Source: Streptomyces coeruleorubidus
Lineage (GTDB): Bacteria; Actinomycetota; Actinomycetes; Streptomycetales; Streptomycetaceae
Direction: 5' to 3'
DNA length: 64,000 nucleotides
Assembly: GCF_008705135.1 (NCBI RefSeq)
Contig: NZ_CP023694.1
Location: 4,135,001-4,199,000 of the forward strand
In this document: piece by piece, positions 52,149-60,508 of the stretch
How the letters are laid out: each line of letters begins with the position of its first letter
Numbering within the stretch: the stretch's first letter is position 1
Program-made: the position numbers and the translations under genes
Notes under the pieces: generated by a model
Seen by the model: only the letters and a program-made list of their open reading frames with translations
The model's database searches: none
What the model was told of the DNA's origin: nothing

Positions 52149-52919
52149 TCAGATGACGCTCACTCCCGCCAGCCACCCGCCGTCGATCACGAACGGCTGC
52201 CCGGTGATGTAGGAGGAGTCGTCGCACGACAGGAACAGGGCGAGCCGCGCCACCTCCTCCGGCTGCCCGACCCGCCCCAGCGGCACGAGCTTGCGGTACA
52301 GCCGGTCGAGCCCCCTGGCGCTCTCCTCCGGGTCGGCGTCCGGGTCCAGCCGGGCCGGGTTGGACATCGCGGTGTCGATGGCGCCCGGGCAGACGGCGTT
52401 GACGCGTATCCCCCGCCCGGCCAGCTCCAGCGCGGCCACCCGGGTCAGACCGACCACGGCGTGCTTGCTCGCCGCGTACGCGCCCACCCCCGCCATTCCG
52501 GTCAGGCCGGTGTACGAGGCGGTGTTGACGATCGTGCCCCCCTCGGCCAGCTCCGGGGCGACGGCCCTGATGCCGAGGAAGCAGCCCACCTGGTTGACCT
52601 GGACGACCCGCATGAACTCGTCGAGGGGCGTGTCGAGGAGGGAGTCGAAGCGGAGGATTCCGGCGTTGTTGACGAGCCCGTCGACCCGGCCGTACGCGTC
52701 CTTGGCCGCGGCGACGGCCGCCTCCCAGTCGTCCTCCCGGCCGACGTCGAGATGGACGTACCTGGCACCGATCTCCTTCGCGAGGGCCTCGCCCTGGTCG
52801 TCGAGGACATCCGCGACGACCACCCGGGCGCCCTCGGCCGTGAACAGCCGGGCCTCCTGCTCGCCCTGGCCGCGCGCGGCGCCGGTGATGATGACGACCC
52901 GTCCGTCGAGCTTGCCCAT
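52149..52919 (-). CDS. SDR-family oxidoreductase, hydroxysteroid dehydrogenase-like
   Basis: ATG 52919 behind GAGGAG gives 256 residues; GTG 52931 overlaps the previous stop. The NAD site is GRVVIITGAARGQGEQEARL, Asp after beta-2 lies in VVVADVLDDQGEALAKEIGA, NNAG is present (VDGLVNNAGILRFDSLLDTP), and the catalytic set is NTASYTG...YAASK. SSYITGQPFVIDGGWLAG closes the chain. It resembles 3-alpha/20-beta hydroxysteroid dehydrogenases in layout and motifs. It ends an operon with an LLM oxidoreductase and an amidohydrolase. NAD specificity is likely from the Asp. Confidence 0.92.
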   Translation of the reverse strand: MGKLDGRVVIITGAARGQGEQEARLFTAEGARVVVADVLDDQGEALAKEIGARYVHLDVGREDDWEAAVAAAKDAYGRVDGLVNNAGILRFDSLLDTPLDEFMRVVQVNQVGCFLGIRAVAPELAEGGTIVNTASYTGLTGMAGVGAYAASKHAVVGLTRVAALELAGRGIRVNAVCPGAIDTAMSNPARLDPDADPEESARGLDRLYRKLVPLGRVGQPEEVARLALFLSCDDSSYITGQPFVIDGGWLAGVSVI

Positions 52920-52927
52920 GGTTCTCC

Positions 52928-53848
52928 TCACAGCTGTGGGGCGACCTCGGCGCCGAACGCCGCGATCTGGTCGGTGAGCTCGGTGCGGTCCCGGCTGCGG
53001 AACCGCACCTGGATCTGGTCCACGCCCATCGCGCGGTACGCCCGCAGCGATTCGGCGAGCTCCTGCGGACCACCGGTGAGGGTCCGGCGGCCGACGTCCC
53101 AGCGGGGCGCTCCGACGTACAGCGGTTCGGCGATGGCGCCCACGGTGAACGGCCCTGATGCCCCCGCCCGTTCGCGCAGTTCCCGGATCCGCGCGATCTG
53201 CGCGGGCAGCCGGTCCCTGGGATCGCCCTGCGGCAGCCAGCCGTCGCCCTTGAGCGCGGCCCGTCGCAGGGCGGCCGGCGAGGACCCGCCGACCCAGAGG
53301 GGGACCCGGTCCTGCGCCGGGCGCGGCCGCTGCCCGAGCCCTTCGAAGTCGTACAGCTTGCCGTGGTGTTCGGGGAACTCGTCCGGCCCGAGGGCGGCGC
53401 GCAGGGCGTCGATCGACTCGTCCAGCACGGCCCCGCGCCGCTCGAAGTCGGCCCCCAGCACCTCGAACTCCTCGCGCACATGCCCGGCCCCGACCCCGAG
53501 GACCAGCCGGCCGCCCGACAGGTGGTCGAGGGTGGCGTACTGCTTGGCGCTGAGCAGCGGATGCCGCAGTCCCACGACGGCGACGTGGCTGAGCAGCCGG
53601 GTCCGCTCGGTGGCCGCCGCGAGGAAGGCGAGGGTGGCCACCGGGTCGTACCAGACCGTGCTCATCGCGGACGCGAGGCGGCGCGGGATGGCGATGTGGT
53701 CGCAGCTCGCCAGGTAGGCGAACCCGGCGCGGTCGGCGGCGCGGGCGACGGCGAGCAGGTCCTCGGGCCCGGCGGCGGCTTCCCAGGGCTCGGTGTAGAG
53801 GGTGCTCTGGGACTGGACCGGGAGCTGGATCCCGTAGGCCAGGCTCAC
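52928..53848 (-). CDS. LLM-class oxidoreductase, F420-type
   Basis: GTG 53848 overlaps the stop of the amidohydrolase (GTGA), giving 306 residues. Luciferase-like pattern: FAYLASCDHIAIPRRLASAM, LLSHVAVVGLRHPLLSAKQY and LDHLSGGRLVLGVGAGHVRE, with EEFEVLGADFERRGAVLDES after. This is the F420-dependent subgroup, similar in size to the enzyme at 38236. It lies between an amidohydrolase and an SDR in one operon, translationally coupled to both neighbours. Confidence 0.9.
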   Translation of the reverse strand: MSLAYGIQLPVQSQSTLYTEPWEAAAGPEDLLAVARAADRAGFAYLASCDHIAIPRRLASAMSTVWYDPVATLAFLAAATERTRLLSHVAVVGLRHPLLSAKQYATLDHLSGGRLVLGVGAGHVREEFEVLGADFERRGAVLDESIDALRAALGPDEFPEHHGKLYDFEGLGQRPRPAQDRVPLWVGGSSPAALRRAALKGDGWLPQGDPRDRLPAQIARIRELRERAGASGPFTVGAIAEPLYVGAPRWDVGRRTLTGGPQELAESLRAYRAMGVDQIQVRFRSRDRTELTDQIAAFGAEVAPQL

Positions 53849-55080
53849 CGCGTCCCGTCCCAGAGCCCGTCGTCGCTCAGCCCCAGCAGCTCGATCGCGT
53901 TCCGCCGCACGATGCGCTCCACCACCTCGGGCTCCAGGTGCCCCATCTGCGCCTCGCCGACCTCGCGGGACTTGGGCCAGGTGCTGTCGGAGTGGGGGTA
54001 GTCGGTCTCGTAGAGGACGTTGTTCAGGCCGATCGCGTCCAGGTTGCGCAGCCCGAAGGCGTCGTCGAAGAAGCAGCCGTAGACGTGCTCGGCGAACAGC
54101 TCGGACGGCGGCCGGTGCACCTTGTCGGCGACGCCGCCCCAGCCGCGGTTCTCCTCCCACACGACGTCGGCCCGCTCCAGGATGTAGGGGATCCAGCCGA
54201 TCTGCCCCTCGGCGTACATGACCTTGAGGTTCGGGAACTGCTCGAACTTGCCGCTCATCAGCCAGTCGACCATCGAGAAGCAGCAGTTGGCGAAGGTGAT
54301 GGTGGAGCCGACGGCGGGCGGGGCGTCGGCGGAGGTGGAGGGCATCCGGCTGCTGCTGCCGATGTGCATGGCGACGACCGTGCCGGTCTCGTCGCACGCC
54401 GCGAGGAAGGGGTCCCAGTCGTCGGTGTGGATGGAGGGGAGCCCGAGGTACGGCGGGATCTCGGAGAAGGCGACGGCACGGACACCGCGTGCGGCGTTCC
54501 GCCGGACCTCCTCGGCGGCCAGCTCGGGGTCCCAGAGGGGGATCAGGGTGAGCGGGATGAGCCGCCCGTGCGCCTCGGGGCCGCACCACTCCTCCACCAT
54601 CCAGTCGTTGTAGGCACGGACGCAGAGCAGACCCAGCTCGTGGTCCTTCGCCTCGGTGAAGGTCTGGCCGCAGAAACGCGGGAACGTCGGGAAGCAGAGG
54701 GCGGACTGGACATGGTTGACGTCCATGTCGGCGAGCCGGGCCGGGACGTCGTAGGAACCGGGCCGCATCTGCTCGTAGGTGATGACCTCCAGGCGTATCT
54801 CGTCCCTGTCATACCCGACGGCGGTGTCGAGGCGGGTGAGGGGCCTGCGGAGGTCCTCGTAGACCCACCAGTCACCGACGGGACCGTCGTCGCCGGGCGC
54901 GCCCATGACCGGCTTGAAGCGCCCTCCGAGGAACGTCATCTCCTTGACGGGCGCACGGACGATCCGGGGGCCGGCGCCCCGGTACTTCTCCGGGAGCCGG
55001 TCCTGCCAGACGGTCGCGGGCTCCACCGTGTGGTCGTCCACGGAGATGATCAGCGGAAACGTGCTCGCGTGGGTGTCCAT
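53845..55080 (-). CDS. amidohydrolase-2 family protein (decarboxylase/hydrolase type)
   Basis: ATG 55080 gives 411 residues; GTG 55089 is possible. It starts MDTHASTFPLIISVDDHTVE, where the metal motif is SVDDH instead of HxH as in many actinobacterial members of this family. Further residues are RLADMDVNHVQSALCFPTFP, VVAMHIGSSSRMPSTSADAP and NVLYETDYPHSDSTWPKSRE, the last with the terminal Asp. Family members include ACMSD-type decarboxylases. The promoter palindrome (site 4) ends 22 bp upstream, so the transcript leader must be very short. Function in a ring-degrading pathway is inferred. Confidence 0.87.
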   Translation of the reverse strand: MDTHASTFPLIISVDDHTVEPATVWQDRLPEKYRGAGPRIVRAPVKEMTFLGGRFKPVMGAPGDDGPVGDWWVYEDLRRPLTRLDTAVGYDRDEIRLEVITYEQMRPGSYDVPARLADMDVNHVQSALCFPTFPRFCGQTFTEAKDHELGLLCVRAYNDWMVEEWCGPEAHGRLIPLTLIPLWDPELAAEEVRRNAARGVRAVAFSEIPPYLGLPSIHTDDWDPFLAACDETGTVVAMHIGSSSRMPSTSADAPPAVGSTITFANCCFSMVDWLMSGKFEQFPNLKVMYAEGQIGWIPYILERADVVWEENRGWGGVADKVHRPPSELFAEHVYGCFFDDAFGLRNLDAIGLNNVLYETDYPHSDSTWPKSREVGEAQMGHLEPEVVERIVRRNAIELLGLSDDGLWDGTR

Positions 55081-55101
55081 GGCGCTCACGGTAGCGCTGA
55101 T

Positions 55102-55116
55102 CTGACGGTGCGTCAG
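55102..55116. promoter_or_regulatory. palindromic operator CTGACG-N3-CGTCAG (site 4)
   Basis: Perfect 6-3-6 palindrome 22 bp upstream of the amidohydrolase start that opens the 52-55 kb operon. It also lies within the region upstream of afsR. Confidence 0.65.
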
Positions 55117-55297
55117 CTATGCGGGCGGGGGCGGGTTCCGGCCGCGGTGGCCGGGCAGGGACGGGTAGGTGCGGAGAGAGTGTGCGGACCTTGTGGACTC
55201 CCGTGCGTCGCCCTGTGATCGGTGTCTCCCACGGCTGACGTATCCGCCGTGCACAAGGCAAACTGGCGTGGTTGCTCAGGATGTCTAGGGGGACTGC

Positions 55298-58200
55298 ATG
55301 GACGGTGTACCGGACGGTGTACCGCGCGTACCGGAGCAGCGGCGTTCCGACTCCTCGGCGGAGCCGCCGAAGTCGGCGGAGACGGGGGGATCGGCGGAGC
55401 GGGCGGCGCTGCGCTTCGGCGTGCTCGGACCGGTGCGCGCCTGGCGTGGCGACGAGCCCCTCACCACCGGTTCTCCCCAGCAGCGCGCCCTGCTGGCCGC
55501 CCTGCTGCTGCGCGAGGGCCGTACGGCCACGGCCGCGGAGCTGATCGACGCCCTGTGGGGCGAGGAACCGCCCTCGCAGGCCCTGGCGGCGCTGCGGACG
55601 TACGCCTCCCGTCTGCGCAAGGTGCTGGACCCCGGCGTCCTGGTCAGCGAATCCGGCGGCTACGCGATTCGGGTCCTGGGCGACGGCGCCCTGGACGTCG
55701 CCGTCGCCCAGGACCTGGCGACCGAGGCGGAGAAGGCGCGGTCGGCCGGCGACCTCTGCCACGCCCGTGAGGTGCTGCGGCGCGCCCTCGCCCTGTGGGA
55801 CGGGGAGACGCTGGCCGGCGTACCGGGCCCGTACGCGGAGGCGCAGCGCGTCCGCCTGGAGGAGTGGCGGCTCCAGCTCGTCGAATCCCGGCTGGACATG
55901 GACCTGGAGCAGGGCTGCCACGCGGAGGCGGTCTCGGAGCTCACCGCCCTCACCGCGGCCCATCCGCTCCGCGAGCGGCTGCGCGAGCTGCTGATGCTGG
56001 CGCTGTACCGCAGCGGCCGCCAGGCCGAGGCCCTCGCGGTGTACGCCGACACCCGGCGCCTGCTCGCCGACGAACTGGGCGTGGACCCGCGCCCCGGCCT
56101 CAGTGAACTGCAACAGCGGATCCTCCAGGCCGACCCGGGGCTCGCGGAGCCCTCCTCCCCGGCCCCCGAGCCCGCCTCGGTCCCGGTCCGCCCGGCCCAG
56201 CTGCCTGCGACGGTGCCGGACTTCACCGGCCGCTCCGGCTTCGTCCGCGAGCTCGGCGGCATCCTGGCCGCGGCCGGGAACCGGGTCATGGCGGTCTCGG
56301 CCCTGGCCGGCATCGGCGGCGTGGGCAAGACGACCCTCGCGGTGCACGTGGCCCACCAGGCCCGCGGGGCGTTCCCGGACGGGCAGCTGTACGTCGACCT
56401 CCAGGGCGCGGGCGCCCGGGCGGCGGAGCCGGAGACGGTCCTGGGCTCGTTCCTGCGCGCCCTCGGCACGGCCGACACGGCGATCCCCGACTCCCTGGAG
56501 GAACGCGCGGCGCTGTACCGCTCGGTCCTGGCCGGCCGCCGCGTCCTGGTCCTGCTGGACAACGCCCGCGACGCCGCCCAGGTACGCCCCCTGCTGCCCG
56601 GCACGGACGGCTGTGCCGCGCTGGTCACCTCCCGGGTGCGGATGGTGGACCTGGCGGGCGCCCACCTGATCGACCTGGACGTGATGGCGCCGGACGAGGC
56701 CCTGGCGCTGTTCACGAAGATCGTGGGCGAGGAGCGGGTGGCGTCCGAGCGGAAGGCCGCCCTGGACGTGGTCGCGGCCTGCGGCTTCCTGCCGTTGGCG
56801 ATCCGCATCGCGGCCTCCCGCCTGGCGGCCCGCCGTACCTGGACGGTGTCGGTCCTCGCGGCGAAGCTCGCCGACGAACGCCGCCGCCTGGACGAACTCC
56901 AGGCCGGAGACCTGGCGGTGAAGGCCACCTTCGAACTGGGCTACGGACAGCTGGAGCCCGCCCAGGCCCGCGCCTTCCGCCTGCTGGGCCTGGCCGACGG
57001 CCCGGACATCTCCCTCCCGGCCGCGGCGGCGATCCTCGACCTGCCCGTGGAGGACACCGAGGACCTCCTGGAATCCCTGGTGGACACCTCACTGCTCGAG
57101 TCGGCCGCTCCCGGCCGCTACCGCTTCCACGATCTGGTACGGCTCTACGCGCGTGCCTGTGCGGAAAGGGACGAGCAGCCACCGAGCGAACGGGCGGCGG
57201 CGCTGTCGCGGCTGCTGGACTTCTATCTGGCGTCCGCGGCGGGGGTGTACGCGATCGAGCGGCCCGGTGACGGGCTGGTGGACCATCTGGAGCCGACCTC
57301 GTATCCGGGGCTGCGGTTCGAGAACCGGCACACGGCGCAGGACTGGCTGTACGCGGAGGCCATCTGCCTCCTCGCGTGCGTGCGGCAGTCCGCGGGGCAT
57401 CCGGACACCCTCCCCCGGGCGATCGACCTGCTGTGGGCCGCGCACGACCTCTCCGAGTCGGGAGCCAACTCCAGGGAGTACGAGGCGACGGCCCAGGCAC
57501 TCCTGGAAGCGGCACGGCAGTTCGGCCTCGCACGCTCGGAGGCCCGGGCGCTCACGACGCTCGTCAACGTCCACCACGTCGGCGGCCGCTTCGAGCGGGC
57601 GGACCAGGAGGCGGAACGGGTCATCGTCCTGGCCCAGGAGGCCGACGACCTGCTTCCCGTCTGCTGGGCACGCAACGCGCGCGGGATCATCGCGCTCTAC
57701 CAGAACCGGCACGAGGACGGCGAGGAACACCTCTCCCGGGCCATCGAGCATTTCCGGGCCCTGGGCAACCGCCCCGGCGAGGCCTCCGCGCTCTGCAACC
57801 TCTCCCGGATCCACCTCGCGACCGGGCGCACCCAGAGCGCCGTCGCGCTGGCCCAGCAGGGCATCGACATCTACGACGCCATGGGCAACTCCATGCGCGG
57901 GGCGAACGCCCGCTACGCCCTCGGCCTCGCCCTCACCCAGAGCGGTGAGCTGGGCGACGCGGCCGGCCGGCTCCAAGAGGCACTGGAGGTGTTCCGCGAC
58001 AGCAGGCAACGCCTCTGGGAGGGCATGAGCCTGTTCCGGCTGGCCGAGGTGGATCTCGCCGCCCGGCGCCCCGCACAGGCCGCCGCCAACGCCGAGATGG
58101 CACTCACCGTGCTGCGCGGCATCGGCGGGGACTGGCGGCGGGGCAACGTCCTCACCGTCCTCGGCCGCGCGCTCAGCGGCATAGGACAGACCGGCCGGGC

Positions 58201-58300
58201 CCAAGTGTGCTGGCAGGAGGCGGCGGCGATCTACGAGGAGCTGGGCTCGCCCGAGGCCGCCGAGGTGCGGGCGCTGCTGTCCCCGGTACGGGCGGCCTGA
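55298..58300 (+). CDS. afsR: AfsR, SARP-type global regulator with NB-ARC and TPR domains
   Basis: ATG 55298 behind GGGGGA gives 1000 residues. After a 34-residue lead, the SARP winged helix is ERAALRFGVLGPVRAWRGDE, then QRALLAALLLREGRTATAAE and TYASRLRKVLDPG (about 35-115); a BTAD domain extends to about 270 (ALAVYADTRRLLADELGVDP). The NB-ARC ATPase follows with P-loop GIGGVGKTT at 338-346, then RVLVLLDNARDAAQVRPLLP and other STAND motifs, and TPR-like repeats from about 730. AfsR is phosphorylated by AfsK and switches on afsS and antibiotic production. The next gene is an AfsS-like peptide, as in S. coelicolor. Identification rests on the domain order, length and that neighbour. Confidence 0.96.
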   Translation: MDGVPDGVPRVPEQRRSDSSAEPPKSAETGGSAERAALRFGVLGPVRAWRGDEPLTTGSPQQRALLAALLLREGRTATAAELIDALWGEEPPSQALAALRTYASRLRKVLDPGVLVSESGGYAIRVLGDGALDVAVAQDLATEAEKARSAGDLCHAREVLRRALALWDGETLAGVPGPYAEAQRVRLEEWRLQLVESRLDMDLEQGCHAEAVSELTALTAAHPLRERLRELLMLALYRSGRQAEALAVYADTRRLLADELGVDPRPGLSELQQRILQADPGLAEPSSPAPEPASVPVRPAQLPATVPDFTGRSGFVRELGGILAAAGNRVMAVSALAGIGGVGKTTLAVHVAHQARGAFPDGQLYVDLQGAGARAAEPETVLGSFLRALGTADTAIPDSLEERAALYRSVLAGRRVLVLLDNARDAAQVRPLLPGTDGCAALVTSRVRMVDLAGAHLIDLDVMAPDEALALFTKIVGEERVASERKAALDVVAACGFLPLAIRIAASRLAARRTWTVSVLAAKLADERRRLDELQAGDLAVKATFELGYGQLEPAQARAFRLLGLADGPDISLPAAAAILDLPVEDTEDLLESLVDTSLLESAAPGRYRFHDLVRLYARACAERDEQPPSERAAALSRLLDFYLASAAGVYAIERPGDGLVDHLEPTSYPGLRFENRHTAQDWLYAEAICLLACVRQSAGHPDTLPRAIDLLWAAHDLSESGANSREYEATAQALLEAARQFGLARSEARALTTLVNVHHVGGRFERADQEAERVIVLAQEADDLLPVCWARNARGIIALYQNRHEDGEEHLSRAIEHFRALGNRPGEASALCNLSRIHLATGRTQSAVALAQQGIDIYDAMGNSMRGANARYALGLALTQSGELGDAAGRLQEALEVFRDSRQRLWEGMSLFRLAEVDLAARRPAQAAANAEMALTVLRGIGGDWRRGNVLTVLGRALSGIGQTGRAQVCWQEAAAIYEELGSPEAAEVRALLSPVRAA

Positions 58301-58314
58301 GGCCTGGCGGCCCG

Positions 58315-58336
58315 CGTTCATCATTCGTTTATCGCT
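58315..58336 (+). promoter_or_regulatory. candidate AfsR-binding direct repeat upstream of afsS
   Basis: Two adjacent 11-bp repeats, CGTTCATCATT (58315-58325) and CGTTTATCGCT (58326-58336), share 8 of 11 bases. SARP proteins bind 11-bp direct repeats a few bases upstream of -10; a CATGCT hexamer at 58343-58348 could serve. In S. coelicolor AfsR and PhoP bind this promoter region. The assignment here is by analogy. Confidence 0.6.
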
Positions 58337-58430
58337 CCGCGCCATGCTTGAGGCAGTCGATCCGTCGCGTCGGGGGGCAGACGGGTCACTGCGCGGGGCC
58401 GCGCACCGCAGAACCAGGGTGAGCGGCCCG

Positions 58431-58478
58431 GGCGGGCCCGCCCGGTCGCCCTCGGGGGAGTGACCGGGCGGGCCCGCC
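58431..58478 (+). terminator. 17-bp perfect hairpin between afsR and afsS
   Basis: Arms at 58431-58447 (GGCGGGCCCGCCCGGTC) and 58462-58478 are exact complements with a 14-nt loop. It lies downstream of the candidate afsS promoter and 26 bp before the afsS ribosome site, so it would be in the afsS leader. It may end afsR transcripts, attenuate afsS, or stabilise its mRNA. Confidence 0.6.
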
Positions 58479-58518
58479 GACCTCACTGCTTGATCCATGC
58501 CAAGGGGAGTTGACGATC

Positions 58519-58695
58519 ATGGGCGACGAGCTCAAGCCGCAGGACCTGCACGCCACGGGCGGCGAGGCCTCGACCGAGGACCTGCACGCCACGGAAGAGG
58601 GCGCCGTGAAGACGCAGGACCTGCACGCCACCGGCGAGCCGCTGGAGACCAAGGACCTGCACGCCACGTCGGAGCCCTTCAAGCCGACCAAGTAG
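58519..58695 (+). CDS. afsS: AfsS-like repeat peptide
   Basis: ATG 58519 lies nine bases behind the GGGGAG site (58504-58509) and gives 58 residues; a TTG at 58510 is possible but worse placed. The peptide contains four copies of a short motif: PQDLHATGG, TEDLHATEE, TQDLHATGEP, TKDLHATSEP. AfsS of S. coelicolor is a similarly small peptide of repeated T-x-x-D-N-H-type units, directly activated by AfsR and needed for antibiotic stimulation. Position, size and repeat design match; the repeat core is DLHAT rather than DNHMP. How the peptide acts is unknown. Confidence 0.85.
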   Translation: MGDELKPQDLHATGGEASTEDLHATEEGAVKTQDLHATGEPLETKDLHATSEPFKPTK

Positions 58696-58803
58696 GCGAC
58701 CGCGCAGACGGGGGAAGCAAGCCATCTCCACACGGGGTTCGGCCGCGGCGGCGCGGAGGGGGAGCCGTCGCGGCCGAAGTGTGCCCGCAAGCGGGGTCGT
58801 TCG

Positions 58804-59199
58804 CTACACCGGAACGACCTTCACACCCGGCCCGCAGAGCTTTCCCATGTCGTCCTCGTCGGACGTGAAGAGCACCACGCCTCCGGGCTGCCGGCCCGCG
58901 ATGACGGCCAGGGCCGCGTCGATGGCGTACTCGTGGCCGTGCAGGCCCGTGTCCTGGAGCAGGACGACGGCGGCGTCGGCGACCTCGCGCGTCACGGGCT
59001 CCACCACGACACGCGACATCGCCCACGCCCAGGCGGCACGCTGTACCCGGCCGTGATACGCCTCGATCAGCGTCATGGAGCTGGTCACGACGCGGATGCC
59101 GGAGCGATGGGCGTCCTTCAGCCGCGCGAGCATCGCCCGGTCACCCAGCACGGCGCGCGACAGCGCCTCGCAGTCCAGCACATAGCAGGACGGCCGCAT
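58804..59199 (-). CDS. PIN-domain protein, putative VapC-type toxin
   Basis: ATG 59199 overlaps the antitoxin stop by one base (TGATG), giving 131 residues. PIN-type acidic residues are present: Asp in YVLDCEALSRAVLGDRAMLA near the start, Glu in SMTLIEAYHGRVQRA, and Asp in HEYAIDAALAVIAGRQPGGV with TSDEDDMGKL near the end. These would bind Mg2+ for RNA cleavage. Paired with a short ribbon-helix-helix type antitoxin gene upstream. Confidence 0.83.
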   Translation of the reverse strand: MRPSCYVLDCEALSRAVLGDRAMLARLKDAHRSGIRVVTSSMTLIEAYHGRVQRAAWAWAMSRVVVEPVTREVADAAVVLLQDTGLHGHEYAIDAALAVIAGRQPGGVVLFTSDEDDMGKLCGPGVKVVPV

Positions 59200-59465
59200 C
59201 AACTCGCCTTCCGGTGCTGCTCACCCTGCTCCGCGAAGTGGCTCTCCAACTCCCTGCGCTCGGCTTCCGCCGACGCCAGCTCGTCGTCGGTGACGGGGCC
59301 GTGTTCCCCCTCCAGCCACGCCACCAGCTCACCGAGCCGGTCCTGCTCCCGCTGACGCTCTATGGCCCGCGCGACATAGGCACTGAAGCCGCCGGACCCG
59401 ACCTCCTGCCGGATCTCCTCGGCGAGCTCCTCCGGGAGGGTCACGGTGTACTTCTTCGTTGCCAT
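59199..59465 (-). CDS. ribbon-helix-helix antitoxin-like protein
   Basis: ATG 59465 gives 88 residues. The N-terminal MATKKYTVTLPEELAEEIRQ, then GGFSAYVARAIERQREQDRL, is the strand-helix-helix pattern of CopG/RHH antitoxins, where Tyr/Thr alternation forms the DNA-binding strand. The C-terminal ~40 residues (EGEHGPVTDDELASAEAERR) are acidic and charged, likely the toxin-wrapping part. It is translated just before the PIN gene and probably autoregulates the pair. Confidence 0.85.
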   Translation of the reverse strand: MATKKYTVTLPEELAEEIRQEVGSGGFSAYVARAIERQREQDRLGELVAWLEGEHGPVTDDELASAEAERRELESHFAEQGEQHRKAS

Positions 59466-59581
59466 ACCGTTTACCATACCCGGGCCGGAGGGGCTCGGCC
59501 CGGTGGCGTGCGCTGCCGCTCCGGGCGCGCGATAGTAGGTCCGGAACGATCACGATCGGCCCGATTCCGAAGGCGGTCCCC

Positions 59582-60508
59582 ATGCCCGGTGAGCAACCGC
59601 AGACGTACGAGACCCTCGACGAGCGATTCCGCACCGGCCGGTGCCAGGCAGGGGACTCGCGGCTGGAGACGTTGTTCGAGGGGTGCCGGTGGGCCGAGGG
59701 GCCGGTGTACGTGCCGGCCGGACGGTATCTGCTGTGGAGCGACATCCCGAACGACCGGCTGCTGCGGTGGGACGAGACCACCGGGTCCGTCGGGGTGTTC
59801 CGCTCGCCCGCCGGGTATCCCAACGGCAACACCCTGGACGGCCAGGGCCGGCTCATCACCTGCGAGCAGGGCAACCGGCGGGTGACCCGGACCGAGCACG
59901 ACGGCTCGGTCACCGTGATCGCCGAGCGGTTCCGGGGGAAGCGGCTCAACAGCCCGAACGACGCCGTCGTGAGGTCGGACGGGTCGGTGTGGTTCTCCGA
60001 TCCCGAGTTCGGGATCGCGACCGACTACGAGGGGCACCGCGCGGAGAGCGAGATCGGCGCCCGGAACGTGTACCGGGTGGACCCCGGCAACGGCGAGGTA
60101 CGTGTGGCCGCCGAGGGCTTCCAGGGTCCGAACGGGCTGGTGTTCTCCCCCGACGAGCGCAAGCTGTACGTGTCGGACAGCCTGGCCAACCACATCCGCG
60201 TCTTCGACGTCCGGCCGAACGGCACCCTGTCCGGCGGTGATGTCTTCGCCGAGTGCCGGAACGGCAACTTCGACAACATCCGGTTCGACGACGAGGGACG
60301 TCTGTGGGCCGCCGCCCTGCACGGCGGCGTGCACTGTTACGACCCCGACGGCACGCTCCTCGGCCGCGTCCTGGTGCCCGGCACCGTCGCCAACATCCGG
60401 TTCGGCGGCGCCCGGCGCAACCGGATGTTCATCGCCGCCGACAGCACCCTCTACTCCCTCGTCATGTCCGTCACCGGGACCCCGCCGCTGCCGTCGGTCA
60501 GCCGCTGA
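59582..60508 (+). CDS. SMP-30/gluconolactonase family protein
   Basis: ATG 59582 gives 308 residues (MPGEQPQTYETLDERFRTGR). Six-bladed propeller motifs: CRWAEGPVYVPAGRYLLWSD with the metal Glu, NGNTLDGQGRLITCEQGNRR, LNSPNDAVVRSDGSVWFSDP with the Asn-Asp pair, and GPNGLVFSPDERKLYVSDSL with the metal Asn/Asp. Such enzymes hydrolyse lactones. Its 3' end overlaps the convergent acyl-CoA ligase by 11 bp. The role of a lactonase in a ring-degrading pathway is reasonable but not shown. Confidence 0.9.
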   Translation: MPGEQPQTYETLDERFRTGRCQAGDSRLETLFEGCRWAEGPVYVPAGRYLLWSDIPNDRLLRWDETTGSVGVFRSPAGYPNGNTLDGQGRLITCEQGNRRVTRTEHDGSVTVIAERFRGKRLNSPNDAVVRSDGSVWFSDPEFGIATDYEGHRAESEIGARNVYRVDPGNGEVRVAAEGFQGPNGLVFSPDERKLYVSDSLANHIRVFDVRPNGTLSGGDVFAECRNGNFDNIRFDDEGRLWAAALHGGVHCYDPDGTLLGRVLVPGTVANIRFGGARRNRMFIAADSTLYSLVMSVTGTPPLPSVSR

